Of a DNA stretch of 64,000 nucleotides, positions 45,650-57,895 are shown piece by piece. The DNA lies in contig NC_061115.1 in NCBI RefSeq assembly GCF_002878395.1, positions 52,977,013-53,041,012 of the forward strand, in the 5' to 3' direction. Every line of letters starts with the position of its first letter. Position 1 is the first letter of the stretch. The position numbers and the translations under genes are program-made. The notes beneath the pieces are model-generated. The model was given only the letters and a program-made list of their open reading frames with translations. It made no database searches and was not told the DNA's origin. The DNA is from Capsicum annuum (lineage: Eukaryota > Streptophyta > Magnoliopsida > Solanales > Solanaceae).

Positions 45650-48096
45650 TGTAATACCCCAGATTTTTCTTTAAGTCGAATTTTTTCTTTAAAAAGAGTT
45701 AGGGATGACCTCCCAAGTGATAAATATTTTACACCTTATAGAATTTCCCTAATATCTTTCCAATGATATGAATTTTGCTTAAATCTGATATCGAGGTGAG
45801 AAGTTATGGCCGTTTTACTGAGAGTTTTCGAAACCACCTAGGTGCGATGGATAGGTTGATAGACCGATAAGTTTGCGATGGACCATCGCTCGGACCATCG
45901 CAACCAAGGCAATGACTCCCTTTTCTGGCCTAAGTGTGATGATCAAGATGACGGACCATCAAGCTAGCGACGGACCGTCGCTAGCACTGTCGCAACTAAG
46001 GCAGTGTGGCCTTTTTCTGACCAATGTGCGAATAACGATCCAACGGACCATCTGACTAGCGACGGACTATCACTCAAACTGTTGCAAATTCTGTTCAATA
46101 TTTTTAAGTAATCTTTAAAAGGATCTTTTGGGTTATTTCCCTTTTGACACTTAGATATATTCAAAATGTAGCATATGACTTCATTATCTCCCAAAATATC
46201 CAAAGTCTAGGGTTTCTTCCTCAAGAACAAACCCAAAACCCTTCCCAAAAAAATTCAAGAACTCACCATAGATTCTACAGTTTGAGTTGAGATTCGAGTT
46301 ACCGAAGTCCAAGGCTTCAAGAACCCTCTCTCAAAGAGTAAGGAGAAGACTTTCAAGCATGTTTGTTTATCTAGTTTCACAATTTAAGGGTTGTGTCGTT
46401 TGAACAAGGACAATTCTTTTGTCCTTCTGCCCAAAACATGTTTTAAATTACGAAGATATATGACTTTATGAGTTCTCCAATGAATTTGAAGTGTGGGTTC
46501 ATAACCAATATTACAATGCATGAGATTTTGAGATTTACCAATGTTCTAGAAATTGAAGTACATGAGTATGTTTAGATTTTAAGACAAATTGCTGAACATT
46601 CTAGATTTCTATGTGATTTGTGTATCCTTAGAACATCTAGTATGCATTTTGATGAGTCTTAACTTGAGATTTGATTATGGGTCCTTAAACCCTAATTGAG
46701 ATTTTGTTTTTTATGACCTTTTTTGCTATAAGTACCTATGATTTGAGTATTTTGAGATCATTGAGAAAGTTCTAACCTTAATAGTCATAGTAGCTTTGAA
46801 ATACACTTTACCAAATGAGACTACAAATTTTATAGTTAGGTTCTTATGAACCATGAGATTATTGTAAAGTAGATTTCCCTGAGATGAGGGTAGCTAACTA
46901 AAGGGAGTAGTATTTAGCACTGAGTTGGGAAAGTTACTATTGTTTCATACCCCAGAACTACGTACCACCATAGAATAGAGATTTATGGGCCCGATGTTTG
47001 AGATAAGTGATCATTGAGTTAAGGTTATACTCACCAGCAAGATTATGACACCTTTCCCCAATATAAAATTTCTTCCTTAGGAGGACAAGACGTTGGACTT
47101 CATGTAGCTCGCATGGTTTATGACGGTTAAGAGAACCTCCTTTGAGATAGAATATTTTCCTTAAAGGTTTGACAAAGTGATTTTCCCTAATAGTAAGATA
47201 TTTAAAATAGTTTCTTGAAGTAATATATTCCCAAGAAGAAAGTAGTTTTCTCTACTAGTAAGAGTTATAGAATTTCGAGTTTCAAGTGTTTTGAGATTAA
47301 AAGAGTTCTAAGTTCTTGAGCATTAAAGATGTTTTACTCTCCATAAGATATATGCGTGAGTTTGAAAGTATTGTTTAAAGCTTTCTTTATTCTTCGAGTA
47401 ATGAGAATAAGCCAAGAGTTCAGATTTTAAAGCTAAAGTATAATGACTCACGAGATTTGTGTTACATGCTCCATTCTACATGATATATGAACTTATTATA
47501 TTAGACTTATTCAAGCTATGTGAGTCATTAATATTTGCATGCATGATTTGATTAAAGAGCATGAATATTGTTTTATGTACATGCATACACCCCCTTATAC
47601 TTAGTACATTCCCAAGTGCTAATCCATATATACGTCTACGTGATACATTGTCTTATAATGTAGGTTTCAGTGCTTAGTCCTAGCCTCGTCAGTGATTTCT
47701 GAGTACCTTTGTCTACATCTCTATAGTGGTGAGTCCTCAAGGTTCGAGGACCTATTTTCAAATGTTTCAGTATTGTTAGTAGACATATTATTGCTTTTAG
47801 TTCTGTTTGAGTCTATTAGGGACCTATCCTAATGGCTCTCTAATAGACTTGAGTAGTAGAGGCTTTGTCAGAATAGTTATCAAATTGTTAGTAAATTGAG
47901 ATTTCCAATTTTGGGGTCATTTGGACTGAGTATTTTCTTCGTATTTTCTATAATTTGATATACAGTACCAGTGTTTTGTTTATTTCATCTCGAATTGAGT
48001 TATTATTTGTATTAATAGGCTCAAAGGGTTAACTTGGGGCTACTTCTGACCTTAAGCACCGTGTGACATTTCGGGAGAAGATTTTGGGGCATTACA
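45650..48096 (+). repeat. B 3' LTR (2.45 kb)
   Basis: Starts tgtaataccccag and ends ggggcattaca. Blocks shared with the A LTR: the gaacaaggac..tcctt..gcccaaa region (46413-46440), ttatactc..gcaag..atgacacctttccccaat (47025-47060), and the region with two-letter changes before the end. Contains an inverted-repeat island at 45840-46090. Confidence 0.85.
45840..46090 (+). repeat. Inverted-repeat island in the B LTR
   Basis: Three G+C-rich units containing gcgatggaccatcgc and gcgacggaccgtcgc. The strongest is at 45963-45985: 11-base arms (gctagcgacgg with ccgtcgctagc) around one central A, with no mismatch. Units are separated by the phrase aaggca(a/g)tg. Confidence 0.9.
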
Positions 48097-50849
48097 CTAG
48101 CACTAGATACTCAGTTGGAACAGTGGATCATCATTAAGGTGGAAATAATGATTATGTAGTTAATGATGCTAGTTATATGGGAGTAATTTAGTAGGCTTGA
48201 ACATTGTATGCAAGCATTTAAGTTCATGTATTTGTCATTAAGTTTGATGTAGAGGTGTGCCCAAGGTTATGTGGGACTACATTATTTTTAAAGTTTATTA
48301 AGTATTATGTATGGTTAATAGTACCCCTTGAGTGGTTAAGTAGAATAAGGCTAGCTATAGCGTACATAGTGTTCGTAATAGATTAGTTGAGGAGTTACAA
48401 ATTGTTGGTGGTGAGTCTTTTAAGTTTGATTTTCATTCAAATGTTATGGGAAGGATATAATTTTGAGTTGCGGTCTTGATAGGCTATAATTATGTGTTTA
48501 GTGAGTCAAGTATGTTTATCAAGTTAATAGATTGTAAGTCTATGATGTTCAGGTGTAATAGTAGCTCTCATGGTTTCGGGAGAAATATATGTTCAGAGAT
48601 ATGATATTTGTAGATTATGATGAAGGTAGTATGGTTGTTAAAGATTTAGGGATATAAATGTTATGTGTTAGAATCTAAGTTTGAATATTTTAAGCTTGAG
48701 CTAATTGAAAGAGGAGTTGAAAATTCTAAGTTGGTCAATTTTAAGTTGTTAGATGATATTATTAGGGCTATAAGGGATAATAGTTTTATCTTAGAAGAAA
48801 GTACAAGAAACAAGTTTTACATTATCGGGCATAGCCATTCAGGGTAAGTTTACCAATTATAAGTATTGTTATACCCCAAACTCTAAAGTATAGTAATCAC
48901 AGTTTAGATTAGAGTTTAGTAACGGGTCCTACAGACTTAGTATGATGGCTTTAAGTTAAGGGGAAGAAGATAGAATAAGTAACCAAGTAAGGCTCTCAGA
49001 TTCTAGTAGTTATGCCAGCATATTGTAGAACATTGGTAGGGGAGGAATATTCCTGACTCTTTCTTTTCTCATTGCATGTTTTTTTAGTCATCATGATATC
49101 TACTCATGCCTTGTCGGTCATATCTATGATGATAGCTCATATTTGTACAACTTATGGAAAAATCATGTAGTCTCCCAGTCCTAGTGTGAGGAGTTCTAGT
49201 CCACCCAGCAGTACAAATTATGTTCCATGGATTCAGAAACTCCCAACTCAGGTCATGCTGCTCATGACTCATGTAGTCATGTTTTATAGTATCCTCAATT
49301 TCCATGACTCATGCTACACTTTAAATGATCAGCGAAATTCAGATTTATATCCTGTATGTCCTCAATTTAGAGATCTGGATAAATCCATAATGTTGATACT
49401 CTATTCCTCAGGCCTAGTAAAGTGTCAAGTTATACATAGTATCCCTTCATGTTTTAGGTCCTTATATTATAACTTTCAGTGACCTCTCCTTATTTAGGGA
49501 TAGTGGTAATAAGTAATCATTGGCTAGGATAAATTATTGTATGCTTGGTTGATCTAAGGTTATAAGTGTGAAGTAAGATTAAGGATAACTTTTTGATATA
49601 TTTCATGGTTAGTTGAGATTTTGTGTGTCAGTTTCTAAAGAATAGTGCATTGAAGTTGTTAATGATAAGATTTTAAAGAATGTGAGAAGGATGCTTTTGT
49701 GGCTGTTTGCCTGGAAGTTTATGTGTGGTTATGAAGATAGGATTGAATATTATGTTGAGATATAAGTGGAGAAATGAAATATGCACTAGTGAATCCATAG
49801 TAGGAATTCTGAGCTTGTCATTGAAGTGGTAAGGCATGTTATGGTTAGGGGGTGAGCTTTAAAAGAGACATAGAATATTGAATCATGTGGTTTAGACTAG
49901 TATTATGGTGTGGTGTGTTGTATCTTATGATTTTGAGTTAGGCTTGATCATGATGAGAGAATTTAGTTCAGTTTACACTTTAGTAGATTGATTTATTGAT
50001 GCCCATGTGAGAGTTATATGTTGAATCAAATGAGTATAGTATCTAAGTGGACGAGTATAGTTGAGGAAGTATTTGAGCAGTGTTGCCAAACTTTAAAGTA
50101 AGAAGTTTCTCTATCTAAAGCCTAGCAATTCTATCCTAACTTATGAGTTATATGTCTATGTTCTATGTTACAGAGTTATAACCATTTTATGATTCCTTAT
50201 TAAGCTATCTTATTAAGATCATGTCCAAGGTTCTCTGCTCCCTAAAGTCATTATAACTTCATATAAAAATTGTTGAAGAAATACTCCAGTTGAGTATGCG
50301 CTTTCACTATGAGTTACTTTACATAGATAGTATTTAATATTAGCAGTCAGACAAATAATTTATTATGGTTTCCATCTGTCGATCTAGTCTTACTAACTAA
50401 TGTTACATGAATATATCTATTCCATAAGTAAAATGTTCACATTCATGCAATTTACGAACTCAGCTCAATTCATGCATCATGCATCAGTTTCAGATTCAGC
50501 TATTTTGTCATGACTCAGTTTAAAAGTATTTGGTGCATAACCTCAGTTTTCCAAGTATTTCATCTCAGACATTGTAATACGTTTGTATGACCTTGGTTTC
50601 ATTACCTCATGAGTTGTGCTTACATAATGTACTTGGTGATGCCATGAAGACCTTTTTCCTTTGATTCTTATAAGTGTTTTGTTGAGTGATAATTCCTAGA
50701 TGAGAAATTGCTTACTTTATTCTCTCCCTAGTAACTATTGACATATTAATGTATCAGTTAGCAGTTCACAGTTCTATATTAACGAATGTATAATGGAAAT
50801 TTCATGTAAGTTCTAAACTCCCAGTATGAATCAGTTCCTTATAATCAGT
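48097..50849 (+). other. A internal region, second copy, right part
   Basis: 48097-48735 matches 28471-29098, and 50190-50847 matches 29109-29757. The middle (48736-50190) has no counterpart in the first copy and no recognisable coding domain. ORF 48665-48847 (60 codons) matches nothing I know. The end is joined to the inside of an LTR at about 50848 with the repeated words atcagttccttat. Confidence 0.75.
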
Positions 50850-51690
50850 TCCTTATGTCCCTAGAACTATGAGCCAACATAGGTATAGATTAAGATTATT
50901 CTCATTTCTATATGGATGACAGATATAGATTGTGATCAGATAGCTTCGGTTATACTCCATGGAAAGGGCATGACATCTCTCCCCAATGTGAGGTTTTCCC
51001 TATAGTGGAACATAACGTTAGACATCATGATAGCTCACATGGTGTATGTTGGTTAGAAGAACCTCTCTTAGCCTAAGTCCTAAAATAGAATAATACAACA
51101 ACTTTTAGAAATCAAGTGTAAAGGCTCACAATTTTACTCCGATATTGTTTTACATAAGAAATTAGCTATGACATTTCAGCTTTCAGTTTACAGATGATAA
51201 AGGTGAGCCCATTCACAGTTAGACTGCAGGATTGGAAAACAGACTTGACTTCAGTTCTACTTATTCCACAAATAGAAAGAGTAAAAGCACAACTTTTAGA
51301 ACTAAGTGCTATGGCTCACAAGATTTATACAGTATGTTTTATGATTCATGATTTATGATTTTCAGCTCTCAGTTATTTAAGCCAATGTGAGTCATTTACA
51401 CTTAGCATGCATCCTTTTCCAAGTTTATATAAACATTGAGATATTGTTTAACTTATGATTTCACTCCCACATGATTAGTACATTCCAAAATTACTAATCC
51501 ACTTATACGTCAATGTGCTACATTATGTCATAATTTAGGTACCAGTTCAGTTGTAGTCCATATATAACAATCAGACAGTTGCTTATTCCAGACAGCATAT
51601 GATAAGTCCTCCTACTTTGTGGACTTTAGTTAGATATTATTTGTGTACTCTATTATTTTTACTCATGTGTATTGATTAGCGGTAGTTGGA
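50850..51690 (+). repeat. A third LTR, middle part
   Basis: Collinear with 26400-27240 of the first LTR (cctagaactatgagccaacat at the left). The first 1.6 kb of this LTR and the polypurine tract were deleted. Interrupted on the right by the C insertion. Confidence 0.8.
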
Positions 51691-51712
51691 TTCGCATCCA
51701 AGGGGGAGATAA

Positions 51713-54700
51713 TATATGCCTCGCAAAGTCCTCTTCAAGTTTAAGCCTTAGAGAATATTCAGTTAAGCGGAAATCTGAGTCTAAAAGTTTCAGAAATATC
51801 TTCCTAAGTATGAAATACTTTGAATCTTGAGAAATTTCCCTAATTTCCTTTTTTGCCATGTAGAGCATTGAATAAGCTTTCCATCAATATAAAATTCGCT
51901 CAAATCAGACACTCGGGTGAAGAGTTAGAGCCATTTTAGTAAGACAGTGTACCACCAAGCATCTTAGCACATTGCGGAGCCTGCCAAAATGGCAATTTTC
52001 AAATTCCAGTAAAACTCCACGATTCCACCACGTCGCGGTATAGTTTCAGTTCACAACCAAGGGGCAATACGATTTCCACTGCGTCGCATCGTCGTGTAGT
52101 TTCCCAGTTGTCAAAATTTATTGTAAGCTGGCACGTTGCACCAGCATGTAAAATTGCGGATTTTTCAGTCTAATTCCAAGTGCTTTTTGGTCCTTTTCCC
52201 CTTTTCCCTAGCCTCTATGAATACTCGGTTAAGGGATTTCAGTCTCATTTCTGTCCTTACACACAAAAACTAGGGTTTCCAAAATCAAAACCCTCTCTTT
52301 TTCTTCAACAAAAATCAAGAAAAATCAAGAAAAATTTCCAACAACCTTTAAGAAAAGAGTTTTCCCAAGGTATGTAGATGGTGATTGTTGGGTCCCTTTC
52401 ATCCAAGAAGCTCAAGTACCCTTTTCTAAAACTCAAAGATTTTATGTTTTTGAGTTGTTAGTGATTCATGTGAGTTAAAATTGATGTTACATGTGTTGTT
52501 GAGTTTTAATTCATGTTTGTTTACAAGATTCATGAGCTTTGACCCTAGTATGTGGAATTCATGTGATGTTTGTGATAAACCCTCTTGAAGTCGTTTTCTA
52601 TGTGATGTGTTCATGTTCTTTGGGTGTAGAAATGGTGGAATAAGTGAAGCATGTCCCCCATAGTTTTGATAAAAAGGTTAGGTGAGTCATAAGGGCCATT
52701 ATACTATGTTGAATAAAAAACCCCAAATTGTGAGCTACTCCATGGATTCCTAGTTTTTGATAAAATACCTTAGTGAGTGAAATATTCTATGATAATATAT
52801 AAAATCCCCAAGTAGGTGTAAACCCGTACTTTCTTAGTGTTGTTGAAAGACCTTAGTTAACAAGTCGAGATATGATAGTTGTAAATTCCCCAATTATGTT
52901 ATCTCTAATATATGCTAAGCTTCTAATATATGCCAAGTGATTAGCAAGTAAGTTTAGACATGATAGTATGATGTTTCCCCAAGTCATGTGATCTCCAAAT
53001 ACATATCACGACTGATATAGGTATGAAGTACTTGATGTAGGACCTTGTTGAATAGAGTATGGTCTAGTAGAATATTTCCCCTATGCTATTGTATGTTTAT
53101 GATTCTAAAATTCTTGAAGTGACCCCTTAGTTATGGTGGTGATCAATGGATATTTGTGATCCCTAAATGCTTGAAGAGATGCTTTAATGATAATAATGAT
53201 GAATGAATGACTGTGATGATGAATGAACGATTATGATGATGATGATGGATTAATGGTTGTGATGGTGGAGGAATGATTATGCTTTATTTTATTTTTTCAA
53301 CTCCTGGGGGTATTTATACCTGACAAGTTAGATGCTGTCTAGAGCCCGTATTAGTTCCACGTTAATTGCAGTCGATCCATGACTCCCAGAACTCAGTGAG
53401 CTATAGAACTCTGTATCCTCAGACTATTATAGAACTTAAGAAAGCTTAGAAATCTCAGTAATCTTAGTAATCTCTGTATCGCTAGTAATCTAGCCTCATC
53501 TCTGTACTCAGCTAAGATCTAACAGTATGTAAGTGTTCAATTCTAATCTTGGTAATGACCGAATAATCTATTCAATCTCTGTATCGTCAGTCAGAAAGCA
53601 TGATTTAGTACCACTTCTGTCATATAAAGAACTAAGTGATCTCAGTATAACTCAGTCAAATCTTTTGAGAAACATGATCAGTATCAGATTTAGTTCAATT
53701 AATAATTCAGTCAGAGTCTTTCAGTTAGGTGTTAAAACTAGCACCGACCGAGAGAAGGGATAGCGGCTCTTTCCATCAGCGAGATAGAGGTCGGATTCAT
53801 TAGTAGCAATCTCTGACCTCCAAAACTCCGTAGCTAGTGCAGGATGCAGGAGTCTCCGTCAGTAAAGGCTTTCACCTCCAGAGAGGTAGTATTTGACTAT
53901 GATATTGCCTTAGGTCGACTTTCTGTTGAGGTTCGTCAGCTAGAAAGGATTGACCAAAGAGAGGTCTTTACCCGTGGTATGTTATTGACACCCTTCCAGC
54001 TGGGGTTACAGGTTGGACCCCACCAATGGTAGGTCGGGGCATGTCAGTTAACTAACTACTTCCCACAGTTTTAGTTTCAGTTTCAGATTTAGTCTCAGTC
54101 TCAGTATTTATCTTCAAAAATTAGGACTGTCAGATACAGTCATTTATCTCTATGAGGAACTCAGATAGTTCCATTGATTTATGGACCATCCGTAAGATAG
54201 GCTTGGACTCATATATAGTTATCTGATATTATATTCAGATATATGTGGCCAGACAGGCTTAATCACAGTCTCAGATTCTATTGAGTATTCTTGTTGTCAG
54301 ATTCAGATATGATCATTTCCTTACTATTGATAATAGCATTCTTAATCATCGTTAGAGAGGTTGATCTTTAATCTTGTCAGTCGATAGTAGTAAGCTTAGA
54401 ATTCAGTCATCGACTTAAGTACATCTAGTTTCTTATCAATCAGTATCAGATAAGTCAGTGTCTCAGTATCTTACTGTCATTAGTGAGTTTAGTCTACAGT
54501 AAGGCAGTGAGTGAGTTTCAGTCTCTAGAGTTGTGAGGATTGTGACTATGGTCTATGCATTCATGTATGTGTATATTTTCTCATATGGAATTTTCATGAT
54601 TATTCAGTTTAGATATTATGCATGCATGAGCCTTTGCATTTAACCTAGCTCATCTACATACTCGGTAAATTCCTATACTGATGCATTTGCGCTATGGTGT

Positions 54701-55107
54701 TCTATTTGAGACCGTAGGTTCAGAGGCATGCGACCCAGAGTTTCCACAGTAGTTTAGTCCCAGCCAACAACAGTAGTCATAGCAGTGAGTCCTCTTCTTT
54801 TGAGGACAAATCTCAGTTTACTATTATTGCATCAAATTTTGTTTACTTTCAATTGACGAAATTAGTTGGGGACATATCCTATCAACTCCATAGTTCAGAT
54901 ATTTTAGAGGCTTTTTAGATAGATGTATTAGTATTTAGTTTTTTATTTTGAGTATTTATAGATGTATTGAACCCTATGACTAGTTTCCATATTTATTTAA
55001 GATATTATGCAGTGCACAGATACAGATATCAATAAAAGGGTTAGCTTGTGGTCCTTTGGGTCATAAGAACTGTGTGACATCTTGGGATGTGATCTCGATG
55101 CGTTACA
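51713..55107 (+). repeat. C LTR (3.4 kb)
   Basis: Homologous to the D LTRs in reverse, for example the block near 53980-54010 (cccttccagctgggg) against D at about 34620 and E at about 60575. An island with cacgtcgcggt and ctgcgtcgcatcgtcg lies at 51955-52115. ORF 53844-54032 is part of this LTR homology and not treated as a gene. Confidence 0.8.
53188..53280 (+). repeat. gat/gaa-rich microsatellite in C
   Basis: Impure repeats of gatgat and gaatga between 53188 and 53280, for example attatgatgatgatgatgga. Confidence 0.7.
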
Positions 55108-55376
55108 CCTATAGTCTGCATAGTAGAGGCTTCATACACTGTCAGTAGAGAAAATGTATTTGCTTCAAATTTTATTTTGTATAAGCAGAGTTCTAATTAT
55201 TTTTATAATACTTTGTATTGATCTGATTAAGAAAAGATTGATCTTCCACATACTTTTTTGAGATTTATGTATTTTATTCAGTTGCTCATGATTTATGCCA
55301 GTAAAAAGGTTAGCTTGGGATCACGTTGGGTCCTAAGCCTTGTATGACGACTATGGGGTAGTCTCAGGTCCTTACA
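55108..55376 (+). repeat. A third LTR, distal end
   Basis: Continues 50850-51690 after C. Contains cctatagtctgcatagtagagg and ends ctcaggtccttaca. Followed by ttggg, the right target duplication of the A complex. Confidence 0.85.
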
Positions 55377-55486
55377 TTGGGAGATCGATATTTAGATGCG
55401 AGCTCAGTAACCTCACTTATTTGAGACTTCGGGTATTTTTCTTCATCTTTATATTTCGGGGAAAAAAGTTCCTTAGTGGTGGAAGT
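55377..55486 (+). pseudogene. F chromodomain end and 3' untranslated region
   Basis: In the frame that ended at 24766, the codons read W-E-I-D-I-stop-M-R-A-Q-stop-P-H-L-F-E-T-S-G-I-F, the standard end of the Tekay chromodomain tail. About 30 bases of untranslated sequence with a purine-rich run (agtggtggaag) precede the LTR. Confidence 0.85.
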
Positions 55487-56012
55487 TGGTATGACCCTTC
55501 AGGTGATTTCTTGTGATTCTGCATATTTTCACCATTAGATTTTTCGCATCGTCCCCATGTCATTTATTACTTATTGGAACTAATAGTTCAGTTACCCTGT
55601 AACCCATTTGGTTTTTAGAACCATTTTCCTGTTTAGAAGTGTTCATTGGTTCCAAATCACCATTGAGCAATAACATTAGTTAACTGATGTCAAATGTGAA
55701 TTCTGACTGCGTCATTAACTCTGAAATAATTATATTAGTTTGGGTAGACCTTTGGTTTGGGTCATCCTAAACCCAAACACATTTTGACCTATGGTCGAAA
55801 GTTGATGAAATGAAAATTCAAATGTGTAGCCTCCATTTGGTCAAAACGACCTCAAATGGAGAATCCAAATTTGCCAACGAGTGTGAAATGTCGAAATCAG
55901 TGTGGTTACATATTTTGTTTCCATATATTGGACTCTGAATGCATCATGAGGAATTGGCCAAATTTATTCCAAGTTTCAACTGTCATATAGAGCAGCAAAA
56001 GTACCATGAACG
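55487..56012 (+). repeat. F 3' LTR, first copy, first 0.53 kb
   Basis: Begins tggtatgacccttcaggtga after the purine run. The next copy at 57896 begins tgttatgacccttcaggtga. The sequence is cut at about 56012 after gtaccatgaacg, where A LTR sequence starts. It contains about 130 bases not found in the second copy (55565-55690). Confidence 0.75.
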
Positions 56013-57786
56013 CAGAAGCTTCCAGAGTTAACTTTGTCCATCAAATCAGGCCAAGCAAGGTATTTGGGGTTATGAACAAGGATACTTCTTTCATCCTTTT
56101 GCACAAAACTAGTTTTTAAAGTGTAGTTTACATGATTAGCAAAAAGGGTTTATACCCAATTGTTATTATTTGATGTTTATGAAATTGCAAGTGATTTGAT
56201 GTTTAATTGTATCTCAGTTTTCACATGTTCATATGTTTTTCTTGATTTTTGCATATATTGAGAATTGAACTTCACGCTTACTAAAGGATCTTGAGATTTT
56301 TACTATTGAGCATGAACCATCTGATGTTTAAACATGAATTAAGGTATGGGTTTTCAAGCCCTAGTTTTGAATATTTATATTTCAAGAACTTATGTTTTTA
56401 AGAACCCTATGATTACTATATCTTTATACTTTTAAATAGTATTTGATCTACTAATCCGCAGCTTAGATATGGAATCCACAATATAGTTTTATTACAGTTT
56501 ACAGAAAACAGATTAGTTTTGATTACATCTTTCAACAGACAGATGCATAACTGGTTTTCTTTATAAATCCTTATGCTAATTTTAATATGGATTTCTTAAA
56601 AAATGATCCTGCAAATTAAAGGAAGTAGTATTTAGCACCAAGAAGGAAGTGTGTGTTTAGTACATCCTACTTTCCTAAAACTACGAGCCAACGTAGGTAT
56701 AGATTCAGATTATTTCCATTTCTATATGGATGACAGATACAGATTGTGATCACTTAGCATAGGTTATACTCCTTGGCAAGAACATGAAATCTCTCTCCAA
56801 CGTGAGGTTTTCTCTATAGGGGAACATAAAGTTAGACATCATGATAGCTCATGTGGTGTATGTCTGTTAGAAGAACCTCCCTTAGCCTAAGTCCTAAAAT
56901 ATAATAATACAAAAACTTTTAGAAATTAAGTGTAAAGGCTCACAATTATACTCTGATAGTGTTTTACATAACAAATTAGCTATGACATTTTAGCTTTCAG
57001 TTTGTAGATGATAAAGGTGAGCCCTTTCACAGTTAGACTGCAGGATTTTAAAATAGACTTGACTTCAGTTCTACTTATTCCACTAATAGAAAGAGTAAAA
57101 GTACAACTTTTAGAACTAAGTGTTATGACTCACACAATTTATATAGTATGCTTTATGATTCATGATTTATGATTTTTATCTTTTAGTTATTTAAGCAATG
57201 TAGGGCATTTACACTTAGCATGCATCCTTTTACAAGTTTATATAAACATTGAGATATTGTTTTACTTATGCTTTTACTCCCACATGATTAGTACATTTCA
57301 AAAGTACTGATCCACATATACGTCTATGTGCTACATTATCTCATAATGTAGGTACTAGTTCCATTGTAGTCCATATATAACGATCAGACAGTTGCAGATT
57401 CCAAACAACAAATGATAAGTCCTCCTATTTTGTGGACTTCTGTTAGATATTATTTATGTACTCTATTTTTTTAACTCATGTGTATTTATTAGTAGTAGTT
57501 GCAGTCGTGACCCAGCTACCTATAATCTGTATTGTAAAGGCTTCATAGACTATCAGTAGAGCTAATGTATTTGATTCCAATTTTGTTTTGTATAAGCAGA
57601 GTTGTAATCATCTTTATATTACTTTGTATTGATCGGATTCAGAAAAGATAGATCTTCGACTTACTTTATTCAGATTTATGTATTTTATTCAGTTTCTTAT
57701 GATTTATGCCAGTACAAGGGTTATCTTGGGATCACGTGTGGTCCTAAGCACCATGTGACAACTAGGGGTAGTCTCGTATCGTTACA
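56013..57786 (+). repeat. A LTR segment, tandem-duplicated copy
   Basis: Collinear with 25765-27552 of the first LTR, from gcttcc near 56018 to tcgttaca at 57786, and again followed by F chromodomain codons (ttgggagatt). It is part of a segmental duplication with 57787-58262. Confidence 0.85.
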
Positions 57787-57895
57787 TTGGGAGATTGAGA
57801 TTTAGATGCGGGATTAGTAACCTCACATGTTTGAGACTTCGGGTATTTTTCTTCGTCTTTATCTTTTGAGGAAAAACATCCTCAGTAGTGGAGGC
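57787..57895 (+). pseudogene. F chromodomain end, duplicated copy
   Basis: Same codons as 55377-55460: W-E-I-E-I-stop-M-R-D-stop ... T-S-H-V-stop-D-F-G-Y-F. Differences from the first copy show the duplication is not very recent. Confidence 0.8.

Larger units (their letters stand above)
32935..48096 (+). mobile_element. B: Tekay-like Ty3/gypsy element, best preserved pol here
   Basis: B is inserted in the second A internal region, with a perfect 5-base duplication ctagc at 32930-32934 and 48097-48101. Its 5' LTR is reduced to about 70 bases (32935-33010), fused to gag. The 3' LTR (45650-48096) is complete. Pol domains run 42031-45423 with few frameshifts. D interrupts the zinc knuckle. Shared LTR blocks with A suggest that B-type proteins could have mobilised A. 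Confidence 0.85.
51691..55107 (+). mobile_element. C: LTR with a scrap of internal sequence, D/E family relative
   Basis: The first 22 bases (51691-51712) hold the tract ccaagggggagataa, the end of an internal region. The remainder is one LTR ending gatgcgttaca at 55107. The last 90 bases, read in reverse, match D's left end (aaggaccacaagctaaccc). This is a 5'-truncated copy. The A LTR around the site lost about 12 bases, so no clean target duplication is visible. Confidence 0.75.
24767..55376 (+). mobile_element. A complex: tandem LARD-like element, LTR-int-LTR-int-LTR
   Basis: One target-site duplication brackets the entire complex: ttcgg at 24762-24766 and ttggg at 55377-55381, inside F chromodomain codons. 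The order is LTR (24767-27552), internal (27553-29924), LTR (29925-31066, cut), internal (32902-32934 plus 48097-50849), LTR (50850-51690 plus 55108-55376). The A internal sequence has no gag or pol. Later insertions are a LINE, B (with D inside) and C. Intra-array unequal recombination after a single insertion explains the layout better than two independent insertions. Confidence 0.75.
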
